Below, piece after piece: positions 40,892 to 50,361 of a DNA stretch of 64,000 nt; position 1 is the stretch's first letter; each line of letters begins with the position of its first letter. The notes below the pieces were generated by a model. It ran no database searches. It was given only the letters and a program-made list of their open reading frames with translations, and was not told the DNA's origin. Source of the stretch: Candidatus Thiothrix sulfatifontis (lineage in GTDB: Bacteria; Pseudomonadota; Gammaproteobacteria; Thiotrichales; Thiotrichaceae); assembly GCA_022828425.1 (NCBI GenBank), contig CP094685.1, positions 2,108,001-2,172,000 of the forward strand, in the 5' to 3' direction. Made by a program: the position numbers and the translations under genes.

Positions 40892-41811
40892 TGGCAGGTG
40901 TCGCTGGAGTTGGCGAAGGGATTGTATTCAGTTCCCTGCAATCCTTGTTGCGTTTACAGGGACAGGTGCGCACCTTGCATTTGGCGAAAAAGCATATTCG
41001 GGCGCGTCACGCGGGCTTGCACCGTTCAGTCCACAAAGGGCGCGGCATGGACTTTGCGGAATCGCGCATGTACCAGCCCGGTGATGATATTCGCACCATT
41101 GACTGGCGGGTAACGGCGCGTAGCGGGCGGGTGCATACTAAGGTGTTTGAAGAAGAGCGCGAAAAGCCGGTGTTATTGTGGGTGGATTTACGCCCGTCGA
41201 TGTTTTTTGCGACCCGTGGGCGTTTTAAGTCGGTGTTGGCGGCACAGATTGCGGCATTATTGCTGTGGAAAACCCTTGATGATGGCGACCGCATCGGCGG
41301 TATTTTGCAAAATGGCACGCATACCGAATTTAAACCGTCGCGGAGCCGCTCGGCGGCTTTGCATTTGTTGCGGCAGTTAAGTGATATGACCCGCCCTACG
41401 GTCGCTGAGCCGAGTCGCAGCGATTTGCAAGCCAGTTGGACGCGCTTACGGCGGGTGACACAGCCGGGGAGTCAATTGTTTATTCTGAGTGATTTTCGGC
41501 AAGTGACACCGGCAGCATTACGGCAATTGGCAATGATTGCGCAACATTCGCAATTAACCTTGGTGGAAATTCACGATCCATTTGAAGAGAAACTGCCCAA
41601 TAACGGCAGCTTGCGTTTGACTGACGGTAAACGGCATTTATTACTGAATTTGGGTTTGCGGCTGTGGCGCGACCGTTATAGCAATCGTGTGGCGCAAGCG
41701 GCGAAAACCTTGCAGGAATTCAGTCGCAGCTACCGGATTCCATTGGTGCAATTGTCGACCGCTGACAGCGATAACGAACGCTTGCTGAAATTGTCACGGG
41801 GGTTGCGATGA
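40891..41811 (+). CDS. DUF58 protein of the Bat operon
   Basis: A 306-residue protein with the DUF58 core HKGRGMDFAESRMYQPGDDIRTIDWRVTARSG described here from residues about 48-80, followed by a VWA-like fold (VLLWVDLRPSMFFATRG; the MIDAS-like DxRxS is partly kept). In many bacteria it accompanies MoxR and BatA/BatB and is thought to bring substrates to the ATPase. Overlaps the MoxR gene by one base and the next gene by four. Confidence 0.9.
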   Translation: MAGVAGVGEGIVFSSLQSLLRLQGQVRTLHLAKKHIRARHAGLHRSVHKGRGMDFAESRMYQPGDDIRTIDWRVTARSGRVHTKVFEEEREKPVLLWVDLRPSMFFATRGRFKSVLAAQIAALLLWKTLDDGDRIGGILQNGTHTEFKPSRSRSAALHLLRQLSDMTRPTVAEPSRSDLQASWTRLRRVTQPGSQLFILSDFRQVTPAALRQLAMIAQHSQLTLVEIHDPFEEKLPNNGSLRLTDGKRHLLLNLGLRLWRDRYSNRVAQAAKTLQEFSRSYRIPLVQLSTADSDNERLLKLSRGLR

Positions 41812-42284
41812 ACCCAGAAGAACTACCGTTACGTGATATTCATTTGCCCGACCCAATTGGCTGGTGGCCGCCAGCACCGGGCTGGTGGATGCTCGCGGGT
41901 TTGATGTTGGCAGTGATTGCGTGGTTGTTCTGGCGTTGGCAGCAGCAAAAACGTGCTGAGCAAGGGTTGGAAAGCGCTTTGCTGGAGTTGGAACGTTTGC
42001 AACGTCAATACGGCACGAATACCAAAGAATTATTGCGCGAACTGTCGGTGTTGCTACGGCGGGTCGCGATCAGTCAGTACGGGCGGCAAACCGTCGCGGG
42101 GCTGACTGGCGCAGCGTGGGTCAAATTTTTGGACGATAAAGCAGGCAAGCCCTTATTTGGTGGCAAGTTGGCACATTTACTCACCGAAATACCCTATCGC
42201 CCGGAAACGCAAGCCGAAACCAAAGCCGTGCTGCAAGCCACCCGTGAATGGATCAAATTGCAACGGGGGAAAGATCATGTATGA
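41808..42284 (+). CDS. DUF4381 membrane protein of the Bat operon
   Basis: A 158-residue protein. The N-terminal block LPLRDIHLPDPIGWWPPAPGWW is the DUF4381 signature, followed by one transmembrane helix (about 27-44) and a cytoplasmic helical domain. Function unknown; it is a regular member of MoxR-VWA operons in gammaproteobacteria. ATGA overlap with the DUF58 gene, eight-base overlap with the BatA gene. Confidence 0.88.
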   Translation: MNPEELPLRDIHLPDPIGWWPPAPGWWMLAGLMLAVIAWLFWRWQQQKRAEQGLESALLELERLQRQYGTNTKELLRELSVLLRRVAISQYGRQTVAGLTGAAWVKFLDDKAGKPLFGGKLAHLLTEIPYRPETQAETKAVLQATREWIKLQRGKDHV

Positions 42285-43260
42285 ATTCCTCTGGTGGTGG
42301 CTGTTTATCTTGCTACCCTTGCCGCTGGTGGTGCGTTGGTGGCTGAAACCGGCAGAACCCAAGCAAGGGGTTGCCTTGAAAGTCCCGTTTTTGGAGGATT
42401 TTCAGCAGGGTGGCAAGGTATTGGGGCGTTCGTGGTTCGGTTTGCTGGTATTGTTGTTGGCGAGTGCCGCGTGGATCTTATTGGTGGCGGCAGCGGCGCG
42501 TCCGGTGTGGGTAGGCGATACAGTGGCAATGCCGGTGTCGGGGCGTGATTTGATGCTGGCTGTCGATTTGTCGGGCAGTATGCAGGAGCAGGATTTTATC
42601 CTCAATGGGCAGGTGGTCGACCGTTTGGTCGCAACCAAAGCGGTGGCGGGGGAGTTTGTGCGCAAACGCACTGGCGACCGCATCGGCATGGTGTTATTCG
42701 GTGATCAGGCGTATTTGCAAGCCCCGTTGACCTTTGACCGTCAAACCGTGCTGCGCTTGTTGAATGAATCGCAAATTGGTTTGGCGGGCGAACGCACTGC
42801 AATTGGTGATGCGATTGGGCTGGCGCTGAAACGCTTGCAAGATAGCCCGGAAAAAAATCGCGTTCTGATTCTGATGACCGATGGCGCGAATACTGCTGGC
42901 AGTGTCAGCCCCTTGGAAGCGGCGGAGATGGCGGCAGCCGTGGGTTTAAAAATTTACACGGTGGGGATCGGTTCGGAAAGTGACCAGATGCGCAGCGTTT
43001 TTGGGTTTCAGTTGATGAATCCGTCGGCGGATTTGGATGAGCGCACCTTGAAAGCGATTGCGACCGGCACGGGTGGCATGTATTTCCGGGCGCGTGATAC
43101 CGAAGAGTTCCACAAGATTTACGCGGAATTGGATCGGCTCGAACCCGTGGAAAAAGAAGCACAGCAATGGCGACCGCAGCAAGAATTGTTCCGTTGGCCG
43201 TTGCTGGCGTCACTGGTGCTGACGCTGTTGGCAGCCGTGTTGCGGGTAGAGCGGGAGTGA
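42277..43260 (+). CDS. batA: BatA-like VWA-domain membrane protein
   Basis: A 327-residue protein with two N-terminal hydrophobic segments (about 1-20 and 50-70), a VWA domain and one C-terminal helix (about 305-323). The metal-ion site reads DLSGSMQ with Thr in GERTAIGDAI and Asp in LMTDGAN, so the MIDAS is intact. ATG 42277 is chosen because GGGGAAAG precedes it and the protein then begins at the first helix. Part of the MoxR/Bat operon, linked in other bacteria with stress tolerance and envelope integrity. Confidence 0.92.
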   Translation: MYEFLWWWLFILLPLPLVVRWWLKPAEPKQGVALKVPFLEDFQQGGKVLGRSWFGLLVLLLASAAWILLVAAAARPVWVGDTVAMPVSGRDLMLAVDLSGSMQEQDFILNGQVVDRLVATKAVAGEFVRKRTGDRIGMVLFGDQAYLQAPLTFDRQTVLRLLNESQIGLAGERTAIGDAIGLALKRLQDSPEKNRVLILMTDGANTAGSVSPLEAAEMAAAVGLKIYTVGIGSESDQMRSVFGFQLMNPSADLDERTLKAIATGTGGMYFRARDTEEFHKIYAELDRLEPVEKEAQQWRPQQELFRWPLLASLVLTLLAAVLRVERE

Positions 43261-43267
43261 GGGTTTT

Positions 43268-45049
43268 ATGTTGAATAATCTGCATTTTCTCCACCCGGAA
43301 TGGCTGTGGTTATTGCTGGTGCTGCTGCTGGTGTTGGGCATGAAATGGTTTCAGGCGCGTCAGCAAGGCGGCTGGGAACGCATTGTCGATAAGCAATTGA
43401 TGCCGTTTGTGTTGAGTGGCACGGCGGGCAGTTGGGGATGGTTGCCCTTGGCTTGGCTGTCGCTGGCGTTGCTGGTGGCGATTGTGGCAATGGCAGGCCC
43501 CGCGTGGGAGAAGCGCGAAGTGCCGGTATTTCGTGATCAGCAAGCGCTGGTGGTGGCGATGGATTTTTCTGCCTCGATGTACGCGGATGATGAAAAACCC
43601 AATCGCATTACCTTGGCACGTTTCAAATTGCTCGACATTCTCAATGCGCGTCAGGATGCGCAAAACGGGTTGGTGGTGTTTGCCGGGGATGCGTTTGTGG
43701 TTTCACCGTTGACTGATGACGTTGCCACGATTCAGGAGCAAGTGAAGAATCTTGCGCCCGACATTATGCCAGCGCCCGGCAGTTTATTGACCCCGGCGAT
43801 TGAACGCTCGGTCGAATTGCTGCAACAAGCGGGTATGAAAACCGGCAGTATTTTGCTGATGACGGATGGCGTAGCGGACACGGAAGCGGCGATTGCCGCA
43901 GCGGATAAGGCTTGGGGCATGGGTTACAACGTGTCCGTATTGTCATTGGGGTCGGTGGATGGTGCGGCAATACCACGTCCTAGAGGGGGCTTTTTGCTGG
44001 ATAATGCGGGTAAAACCGTGATTGCGACCGTGAATCTGGATGATTTGGAACGTATTGCCAAAGCCGGTGGCGGGGTTTTCACGCAAGCGGCGTTGGGCGA
44101 TGCCGATGTGAATACCTTGAGTCAGCAGTGGCAGGCACTTAGCCAGCAGCAGTTAAGCAAAAGTCAAGGTCGCCAAACCGATGCGTGGGTGAATGAAGGG
44201 TATTGGTTAGTGTTGTTGCTCTTGCCACTGGCGGCATTGACGTTTAGGCGCGGCTGGTTAGGGGCGGTATTGGTGTGCATTCTGTTGCCGCAACCGCAAA
44301 CCGCGACAGCATTCAGTTGGGATGATCTATGGCTAACGCCTGACCAACAAGCACAAGAAGCGCTGGATAGCGGACAACCTGCCCGTGCTTCCGAACTTTT
44401 CCAAAACCCTGAATGGAAAGGGGCTTCGGCGTATAAAAACAAGGATTATCAAACTGCTGCACAACAGTATGCCGCGCAACAAAGCATTACCGGGCAGTAC
44501 AATTACGCGAATGCGCAAGCGAAAGCGGGCAAATTTAAGGAGGCAATTACGGCCTACAAGCGCGTATTGGAAGCCGAGCCTAACCATGACGATGCGCGTC
44601 ATAACCTGAAGATGGTGGAAGAGGCGCTCCAGCAACAGCAGGATCAACAACCTCAGCCCCAACAAAATTCTCAGCAAAAACAACCGCAACAGCCGCCACA
44701 AAATTCATCGGGGCAACAACCCCCACCACAAGACCAACAGGGCGAAGGTCAGCAGCAAGCGCAAGGTGCGGAAGGTCAGGATTCACAAGCGCAGCAACCC
44801 AAGAATTCGCCGGATGAAAAGCAGCAGGCGGAAGAACAAGACGCTGCCAAACAAGCTGAACAGGAAGCAGGGCAAGCCAAACAAGGCGATCAAGCAAACG
44901 AGGCTAATGACCCGCAACAGCGTGAACAAGAACAAGCCACTGAGCAATGGTTGCGGCGTATTCCTGATGATCCATCGGGTCTGTGGCGGCGCAAGTTTCA
45001 GTACCAATACCAACAACGTGGTGCGCAGGCAAGGGGTGATGAATGGTGA
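43268..45049 (+). CDS. BatB/BatC-like fusion: VWA domain, TPR and Gln-rich tail
   Basis: A 593-residue membrane protein. It has two N-terminal helices, a VWA domain with intact MIDAS (MDFSASMY, then MTDGVAD), a helix near 310-345, a TPR region (YNYANAQAKAGKFKEAITAYKR), and a 110-residue segment built mainly of Gln, Pro, Glu and Ala (about 450-560). It combines what Bacteroides encodes as BatB and BatC. The low-complexity segment is probably disordered and may vary between strains. Ends with a folded tail, LRRIPDDPSGLWRRKFQYQ. Overlaps the BatD gene by seven bases. Confidence 0.9.
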   Translation: MLNNLHFLHPEWLWLLLVLLLVLGMKWFQARQQGGWERIVDKQLMPFVLSGTAGSWGWLPLAWLSLALLVAIVAMAGPAWEKREVPVFRDQQALVVAMDFSASMYADDEKPNRITLARFKLLDILNARQDAQNGLVVFAGDAFVVSPLTDDVATIQEQVKNLAPDIMPAPGSLLTPAIERSVELLQQAGMKTGSILLMTDGVADTEAAIAAADKAWGMGYNVSVLSLGSVDGAAIPRPRGGFLLDNAGKTVIATVNLDDLERIAKAGGGVFTQAALGDADVNTLSQQWQALSQQQLSKSQGRQTDAWVNEGYWLVLLLLPLAALTFRRGWLGAVLVCILLPQPQTATAFSWDDLWLTPDQQAQEALDSGQPARASELFQNPEWKGASAYKNKDYQTAAQQYAAQQSITGQYNYANAQAKAGKFKEAITAYKRVLEAEPNHDDARHNLKMVEEALQQQQDQQPQPQQNSQQKQPQQPPQNSSGQQPPPQDQQGEGQQQAQGAEGQDSQAQQPKNSPDEKQQAEEQDAAKQAEQEAGQAKQGDQANEANDPQQREQEQATEQWLRRIPDDPSGLWRRKFQYQYQQRGAQARGDEW

Positions 45050-46776
45050 GATTACTCTTGATAGCATGGCTGTGGCTGCTGCCATTTGGGGCGCAAGCCG
45101 CCGCGATTATGGCACAACTTGACCGCAATCCGGTGGCGGTAGGCGACCCCGTGGTACTCACCTTTACGGCGGATGGGATAGTAGCGGGCGACCCGGATTT
45201 TTCGCCTTTAGAGCAAGATTTTGAGATACGCGGGCGTTCGCAAAGCAACAGTCTCAGCGTGGTGAACGGTGTCAGCAGCATTACCACCACGTGGGAATTG
45301 CGCTTATACCCGCGTCGTACCGGCACTGTACCGATTCCCCCGATTGCGTTTGGCGCAGATCAAAGTCAGGCGCTGGATTTGCAAGTCATGGATCAGCCAC
45401 CGCCACAGGCGAACACGGGGAACTCGTCCGATATTCTCATTGAACTCACCGCTGAACCGCAGCAGCCGTATGTGCAGCAGCAAACCGTGATTACCCAACG
45501 CATGTTGCACATTACGCCGTTGCAACCGCAGGCCAGCCTCAGCCATCCCGAAGTGGAAGCGGGCAAGGGCAATATTCAGCAATTGGGTAAAACGCGCAAT
45601 ACGACCTTGATGCGCAACGGGCGCAATTACCAAGTGATTGAACGCCGTTACGCGCTTACCCCGCAGCAAAGCGGCACACTGACTTTGGGGCGCACGACCT
45701 TTGACGGTATTATTGATGATCAAAACAACAATGAATTTGACCCATTTGGCATGAGGGGCAAGCGCATTCGGCGTTTTTCCGAACCCTTGACGTTGCAGGT
45801 TCAAGGTCAACCCGCCAGCTATACCGGCAAGCAATGGCTACCCGCGAATAGTCTTACTCTGAATGCGCATTGGCAGACACCCGCTGATAAACTCAAGGCA
45901 GGGGAACCCGTGACTCTGACCTTGGCGATTGTGGCGGACGGTTTAGCCGCAGAACAACTGCCTAAGCTCGACATCCAAGCACCTGCGGGTATCAAGGCGT
46001 ACACCGATCAGCCCGAATTGCGTAACGATCCCGGTAGCAACGGTGTCGTGGGCGTGCGTCAGGAAAAGTGGGTAGTGGTTGCCCCCTATAATGGTGAATA
46101 CGCATTCCCCGGTCTGAGCATTGATTGGTGGAATACCACAACGGGTAAACAGGAAACCACCACACTTGATCCGGTGAAACTGGTAGTAACAGGTGGGCAA
46201 GCAGCTCCTGCTGCGAATACGACCACCGCAACAGAACTTAAGCAGGCAGCTCCAGCAACACCTCCGACCGCCACAACCCCGGATACGCCAGAAGTTACTG
46301 CTGGCTGGTTTGCTTGGTTTTCGTGGGACTGGTATGCCGCCGCATTGCTGATTATTTGGGGCACATTATCCGTGGGTTGGTTGCTGTGGCATTTCTGGAA
46401 AAAAGCCCAAACAACGCCTAAAAAATTTGCCAAAACCTCCTATACGCCCGCATCAGTACGCCCTCCCGACGCTAAAACTGTGTGGCAACGGCTGGAACAA
46501 GCGTGTAAGCAAAACCAACCGCAAGCCGCCCATGATGCCTTACTGCAATGGATGGAAGTCGGCTTACATCTACGCCCCGCGTTGCTGGCAAATTTGCGCG
46601 AACAAGCCCTCCCAGCGTTGCAAACCGAAATTGATGCGCTCAATGCGGTGCTCTATGGTCGCAGCAGCGGTGGCTGGCGCGGCGCAAGTTTGTGGCAAGC
46701 ACTGCAAGGATTTAAGCTATCCAACGGACAGACAGCGGTGAAAACCTCGGAACTTGCTGCACTTTACCCAGACTAA
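45043..46776 (+). CDS. batD: BatD-like protein
   Basis: A 577-residue protein with signal peptide (LLLIAWLWLLPFGAQAAA), a long periplasmic region of repeated beta-sandwich segments (DFEIRGRSQSNSLSVVNG, WELRLYPRRTG, YTGKQWLPANSLTL) and one transmembrane helix (about 425-447) before a 125-residue cytoplasmic C-terminal domain. This is the normal BatD architecture and it closes the six-gene operon. It probably contacts the VWA proteins across the membrane. Confidence 0.9.
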   Translation: MVRLLLIAWLWLLPFGAQAAAIMAQLDRNPVAVGDPVVLTFTADGIVAGDPDFSPLEQDFEIRGRSQSNSLSVVNGVSSITTTWELRLYPRRTGTVPIPPIAFGADQSQALDLQVMDQPPPQANTGNSSDILIELTAEPQQPYVQQQTVITQRMLHITPLQPQASLSHPEVEAGKGNIQQLGKTRNTTLMRNGRNYQVIERRYALTPQQSGTLTLGRTTFDGIIDDQNNNEFDPFGMRGKRIRRFSEPLTLQVQGQPASYTGKQWLPANSLTLNAHWQTPADKLKAGEPVTLTLAIVADGLAAEQLPKLDIQAPAGIKAYTDQPELRNDPGSNGVVGVRQEKWVVVAPYNGEYAFPGLSIDWWNTTTGKQETTTLDPVKLVVTGGQAAPAANTTTATELKQAAPATPPTATTPDTPEVTAGWFAWFSWDWYAAALLIIWGTLSVGWLLWHFWKKAQTTPKKFAKTSYTPASVRPPDAKTVWQRLEQACKQNQPQAAHDALLQWMEVGLHLRPALLANLREQALPALQTEIDALNAVLYGRSSGGWRGASLWQALQGFKLSNGQTAVKTSELAALYPD

Positions 46777-46837
46777 TCCGAACGAAATCGGGTATAAGGG
46801 TCTAAGGTGTAGGTGTTTAAATCAGCGAGGTAAAATC

Positions 46838-47677
46838 ATGCACATGCCCATTCCAGCCGGGTTATTTTTATTGGGCGCAAGCCTATTTTCCTTGAATGCA
46901 GCGGCATTCACCGAACCCCAAGGTCATGCCAAATTGCCCATCACGTTTTCCCCCGAAACCAAGGTGAACGTGGTGGTAGAGCAGCAAGGCAATACCATTA
47001 TTGCCAAACTTCCCAACGGCAAAACGCAACAATTGGGAGAGATGCCCGATGTTCCCGAAGGTAGCCAAAGCATTGACGGTTTGTTGCTGCAAGCCGATTT
47101 CAATTTTGACGGCTACGGTGACGTGGCAGTGCTAGAAGGCGTGGGTTATGGCGGTGTCAATCTGTTCTACCGCTTGCACTTGTGGAATAAAGCGCAGGGT
47201 AAATTTCAGGAATACAAAGAGCCAATCAGCAACCCCACGTTGACCCCAGAAACCAAAACACTGAGCACCGCGCAACGCTCAGGGCCACGTTGGTACAGCA
47301 CGGATTACCGTTTCAATAAAGGCAAACCCTATGTGTGGTCGGAGGGTTCAATGGTGGGCACGGATGGGGATTTGTATTTCGTCAAGATCTACGATGCAGC
47401 AGGAAAAATGCTGACGAAAGTCATCGCCGATACGCAAGATTCCTCAGATGTGACGGTAAAAACACCTGCGGCTACCCGCAAAATCACCGTCGACAAAGCG
47501 GCTTTGTACGATAAGCCGGATGCCAAAACGAAAACTAAAATGTACTTGATTAAGGGCGACAAAGTGACGCTTTTGGATCATCGCGAGGGTGATGACGGTG
47601 TGGAGTGGTTTTTAGTGCGTTTTGACGGCAAAAAACGGGTGGAAAAGTGGGTGGAATGGAGCACTTTGTCGCAATAA
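46838..47677 (+). CDS. Exported protein with XAC2610-like and SH3-like domains
   Basis: A 279-residue protein with signal peptide (AGLFLLGASLFSLNAAAF). The middle has LLLQADFNFDGYGDVAVLEG, a calcium-loop-like FG-GAP/XAC2610 segment, and the C-terminal 75 residues resemble a bacterial SH3 domain (KITVDKAALYDKPDAKTKTKMYLIKGDKV, seen around residues 205-235). Such proteins bind cell-wall or carbohydrate ligands; the actual role is unknown. ATG 46838 has GCGAGG upstream and begins the signal peptide. It lies 61 bases after batD and may share its transcript. Confidence 0.75.
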   Translation: MHMPIPAGLFLLGASLFSLNAAAFTEPQGHAKLPITFSPETKVNVVVEQQGNTIIAKLPNGKTQQLGEMPDVPEGSQSIDGLLLQADFNFDGYGDVAVLEGVGYGGVNLFYRLHLWNKAQGKFQEYKEPISNPTLTPETKTLSTAQRSGPRWYSTDYRFNKGKPYVWSEGSMVGTDGDLYFVKIYDAAGKMLTKVIADTQDSSDVTVKTPAATRKITVDKAALYDKPDAKTKTKMYLIKGDKVTLLDHREGDDGVEWFLVRFDGKKRVEKWVEWSTLSQ

Positions 47678-47684
47678 TTTTCAC

Positions 47685-49682
47685 TTAATCACCTAGCAAA
47701 GCCTGCAAGTTAGAAATATACGCTCGCGCCGTTTCCTGGCGTTCTTCTGGCGACACGACTTTTTTGTCTTCCCATTCGAGATGTTCGGGGGGAAGTTCGT
47801 CGAGGAAGCGGCTGGGTTCAACGGTGGCGGCATCGCCGTAGCGTGAGCGTACTTTGGCGTAGCTGATGGTGAGGTTTTTCTGGGCGCGGGTAATGCCCAC
47901 GTAGGCGAGGCGGCGTTCTTCTTGGATGCTGTGTTCGTCGAGGCTGTTGGCGTGTGGGAGCAGTTCTTCTTCCACTCCGATCAAAAACACGTTGGGAAAC
48001 TCTAAGCCTTTGGCGGCGTGTAAGGTCATCAATGCTACGGCATCTTGTTCTTTTTCTTCGCTATTGCGCTCCAGCATATCGACTAAGCTCATGTGTGCAA
48101 TAATTTCACCCAAGGTTTCTTTGCCAGCGCCATCGTCGTGGAGTTTGCGTATCCATTCGACAATTTCCCAGACATTTTTCATGCGCGATTCGGCTTGTTT
48201 GGGGGTGTTGCAGGTGTTTTTGAGCCAGTCTTCGTAGCCGGTATCGTTGATGACTTGTTTAACAATGCTGGTTGGATCGGCATTTTCAGCGGCGCGAGTG
48301 ATTTCGTGCAGCCAGAAGCAGAAAGTTTCGATGCGCTGGGTGGCTTTGGCGGAGATGCGCTGGGCAAAGCCGAGTTCTTGCGCGGCGGTGAGCATACTGG
48401 TTTTACGTTCGTGGGCGTATTCTCCGAGTTTTTCCAGCGTGGAGGTGCCAATTTCGCGCTTGGGTGTGTTGATAATGCGTAAGAAAGCAGCGTCATCATC
48501 GGGGTTGGCGATCAGGCGTAGGTAGGCGAGGATGTCTTTGACTTCAGCACGCGAGAAAAACGAGGTGCCGCCGCTGATTTTATAGGCGATATTATTTTCG
48601 CGCAGGGCTTTTTCAAACAAACGGCTTTGGTGGTTGCCACGGTAGAGGATGGCAAAATCCTTGAAATCGGCGCGGTCACGGAAGCGAGCTTTGAGAATTT
48701 CACCGACAACTTTTTCGACTTCGTGTTCGGGCGTGCGGCACGGCATAATGCGGATTGGGTCGCCTTCGCCGAGGGTACTCCACAGATTTTTTTCAAATAA
48801 ATGCGGATTATTGCCGATGAGTTTGTTGGCACTTTGCAAAATGCGGCTGGTGGAACGGTAGTTTTGTTCCAACTTGATCACTTTGAGCGTGGGGTAATCG
48901 GTTTGCAACTGTGCAATGTTTTCGGGGCGTGCGCCACGCCAAGCGTAGATAGATTGGTCGTCATCTCCCACGGCGGTGAGTGCGCCGCGAATACCCGCTA
49001 ACAGACGAATCAGGCGGTATTGGCAGGCGTTGGTATCTTGGTATTCGTCGACCAATAGGTAGCGCAATTTGTGTTGCCAGTGTTGCAGCGCGTCGGGGTG
49101 TTGCTCGAAAAGTTGTACAGGTAAGACGATGAGGTCGTCGAAATCGACGGCGTTGTAGGCTTTGATTTGGCGTTGGTATTTTTCGTATAAAATCGCCGCG
49201 AGTTTTTCGTCGGTGGTATTTGCCAGCAGTGCGGCTTGTTCGACCGAGATGAAATCATTTTTCCAGCGTGAAATTATCCAGCGCAGGTTGTCGGCTTCTT
49301 CCACGTCTTCTTTGTGGGCGAGTTCTTTGAGGATGGCTTCGCTGTCTTGCGCATCAAGAATGCTGAAATTGGCTTTGTAGCCTAGGCGTTTGGCTTCGCG
49401 CTTGATGATGTTTAAGCCTAAGGTGTGGAAGGTGGAAACGGTCAAGCCTTTGGCTTCTTCCTTGGTCAAGAGTTGAGTGGCGCGTTCGCGCATTTCACGG
49501 GCGGCTTTATTGGTGAAGGTGATCGCCGCGATTTGGTCGGCAGAATGCACGCCTTTGCGGATCATCCAGGCGATTTTTTGGGTGATGACGCGGGTTTTGC
49601 CACTGCCAGCACCAGCGAGAACGAGGAGGGGTGAGCCGAGGTGGGTGACGGCGGCTTGTTGTTGGGGGTTTAATCCGTTCAT
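47685..49682 (-). CDS. rep: ATP-dependent DNA helicase Rep
   Basis: A 665-residue superfamily 1A helicase. It starts MNGLNPQQQAAVTHLGSP with Walker A GAGSGKTRV, then TFTNKAAREMRER, DEYQDTN, GDDDQSIYAWRGA, EQNYRSTSRIL, LMTLHAAKGLEFPNV and ERRLAYVGITRAQ, all seven canonical motifs. Length matches E. coli Rep (673), and the protein acts at replication forks to clear roadblocks. ATG 49682 begins one base after the stop of the TOPRIM-like gene, so it is probably translated from the same mRNA. GajB of Gabija systems is shorter (about 500 residues), so housekeeping Rep is the better name. Confidence 0.95.
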   Translation of the reverse strand: MNGLNPQQQAAVTHLGSPLLVLAGAGSGKTRVITQKIAWMIRKGVHSADQIAAITFTNKAAREMRERATQLLTKEEAKGLTVSTFHTLGLNIIKREAKRLGYKANFSILDAQDSEAILKELAHKEDVEEADNLRWIISRWKNDFISVEQAALLANTTDEKLAAILYEKYQRQIKAYNAVDFDDLIVLPVQLFEQHPDALQHWQHKLRYLLVDEYQDTNACQYRLIRLLAGIRGALTAVGDDDQSIYAWRGARPENIAQLQTDYPTLKVIKLEQNYRSTSRILQSANKLIGNNPHLFEKNLWSTLGEGDPIRIMPCRTPEHEVEKVVGEILKARFRDRADFKDFAILYRGNHQSRLFEKALRENNIAYKISGGTSFFSRAEVKDILAYLRLIANPDDDAAFLRIINTPKREIGTSTLEKLGEYAHERKTSMLTAAQELGFAQRISAKATQRIETFCFWLHEITRAAENADPTSIVKQVINDTGYEDWLKNTCNTPKQAESRMKNVWEIVEWIRKLHDDGAGKETLGEIIAHMSLVDMLERNSEEKEQDAVALMTLHAAKGLEFPNVFLIGVEEELLPHANSLDEHSIQEERRLAYVGITRAQKNLTISYAKVRSRYGDAATVEPSRFLDELPPEHLEWEDKKVVSPEERQETARAYISNLQALLGD

Positions 49683-49683
49683 G

Positions 49684-50361
49684 TTATTGGAATACTGCTT
49701 GTAGCCAGAGTGTGAATGCAGTGAGGGCTGCGGAGTCAGCAGCAAAAACGCCTGCTTGATAGGCTTTACCTGCGGATGTACCGGGCTTCTTTTGCCATGC
49801 GAGTAATGTGGAGAGGCGTGCTTTGGATAAGTGTGTGTCTTTAAACGTGCGTAAGTCGCCTAATTCACTGATTGTTTCATCAGCTTTATCTAGCAGTGCT
49901 TGCTGAATATTGTCGCTCAGGTTGTCGAGTAGTAAGTCTTCAAGCATCCCGTCAGCGCTATGTGTTGGCATAATCCATAAGCCAATGGGAGTGAATTCTT
50001 CAGGGTGAGTAAATATTTCACCTTTGAGAGGAATATTGGATAATTCAGGTATGTCGTAACCATATTCTTTCAGTACATTAGTAATTTGATCCCGACGCTT
50101 TGTGAAGCCATAGCCTTGTATTTGGGAGTCAGCATCTACCACAATGCCTAAATGAGTTAGTTCTCCTGAGGTAATTCGCTCCCATGCGGTCGGTAATGCC
50201 TGAGTACGTAATACATCAATACCATCGCTTGTGGTTTGACAGAAATTTTTTGGTGTTTTTGGTTCAATATCAACTTGTATATCTAGCTTGCACAAGAAGT
50301 GCTGAAAGAAAATACGGTCATCTTGTCCCTCAATAAGAAGGATTTTTTGTTGCTTTCTCAT
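49684..50361 (-). CDS. TOPRIM-like protein (DUF3226 type)
   Basis: A 225-residue soluble protein. The TOPRIM-like acidic residues can be seen: Glu11 with Asp14/Asp15 in LLIEGQDD, and VVDADS with Asp76 and Asp78. The region between and after (LWIMPTHSADGMLEDLL) fits DUF3226, a predicted TOPRIM family. It overlaps the ATPase gene by one base (TAATG), so the two act together. In OLD, Gabija and PARIS defence systems an ABC-type ATPase controls a TOPRIM nuclease or effector, in one chain or two. Activity here is inferred. Confidence 0.7.
   Translation of the reverse strand: MRKQQKILLIEGQDDRIFFQHFLCKLDIQVDIEPKTPKNFCQTTSDGIDVLRTQALPTAWERITSGELTHLGIVVDADSQIQGYGFTKRRDQITNVLKEYGYDIPELSNIPLKGEIFTHPEEFTPIGLWIMPTHSADGMLEDLLLDNLSDNIQQALLDKADETISELGDLRTFKDTHLSKARLSTLLAWQKKPGTSAGKAYQAGVFAADSAALTAFTLWLQAVFQ

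Noticed and set aside
49684..50361. TOPRIM-like protein as a primase or RNase M5
   Set aside because: The acidic motifs fit TOPRIM in general, but length, neighbours and lack of the M5 C-terminal region do not support these names.
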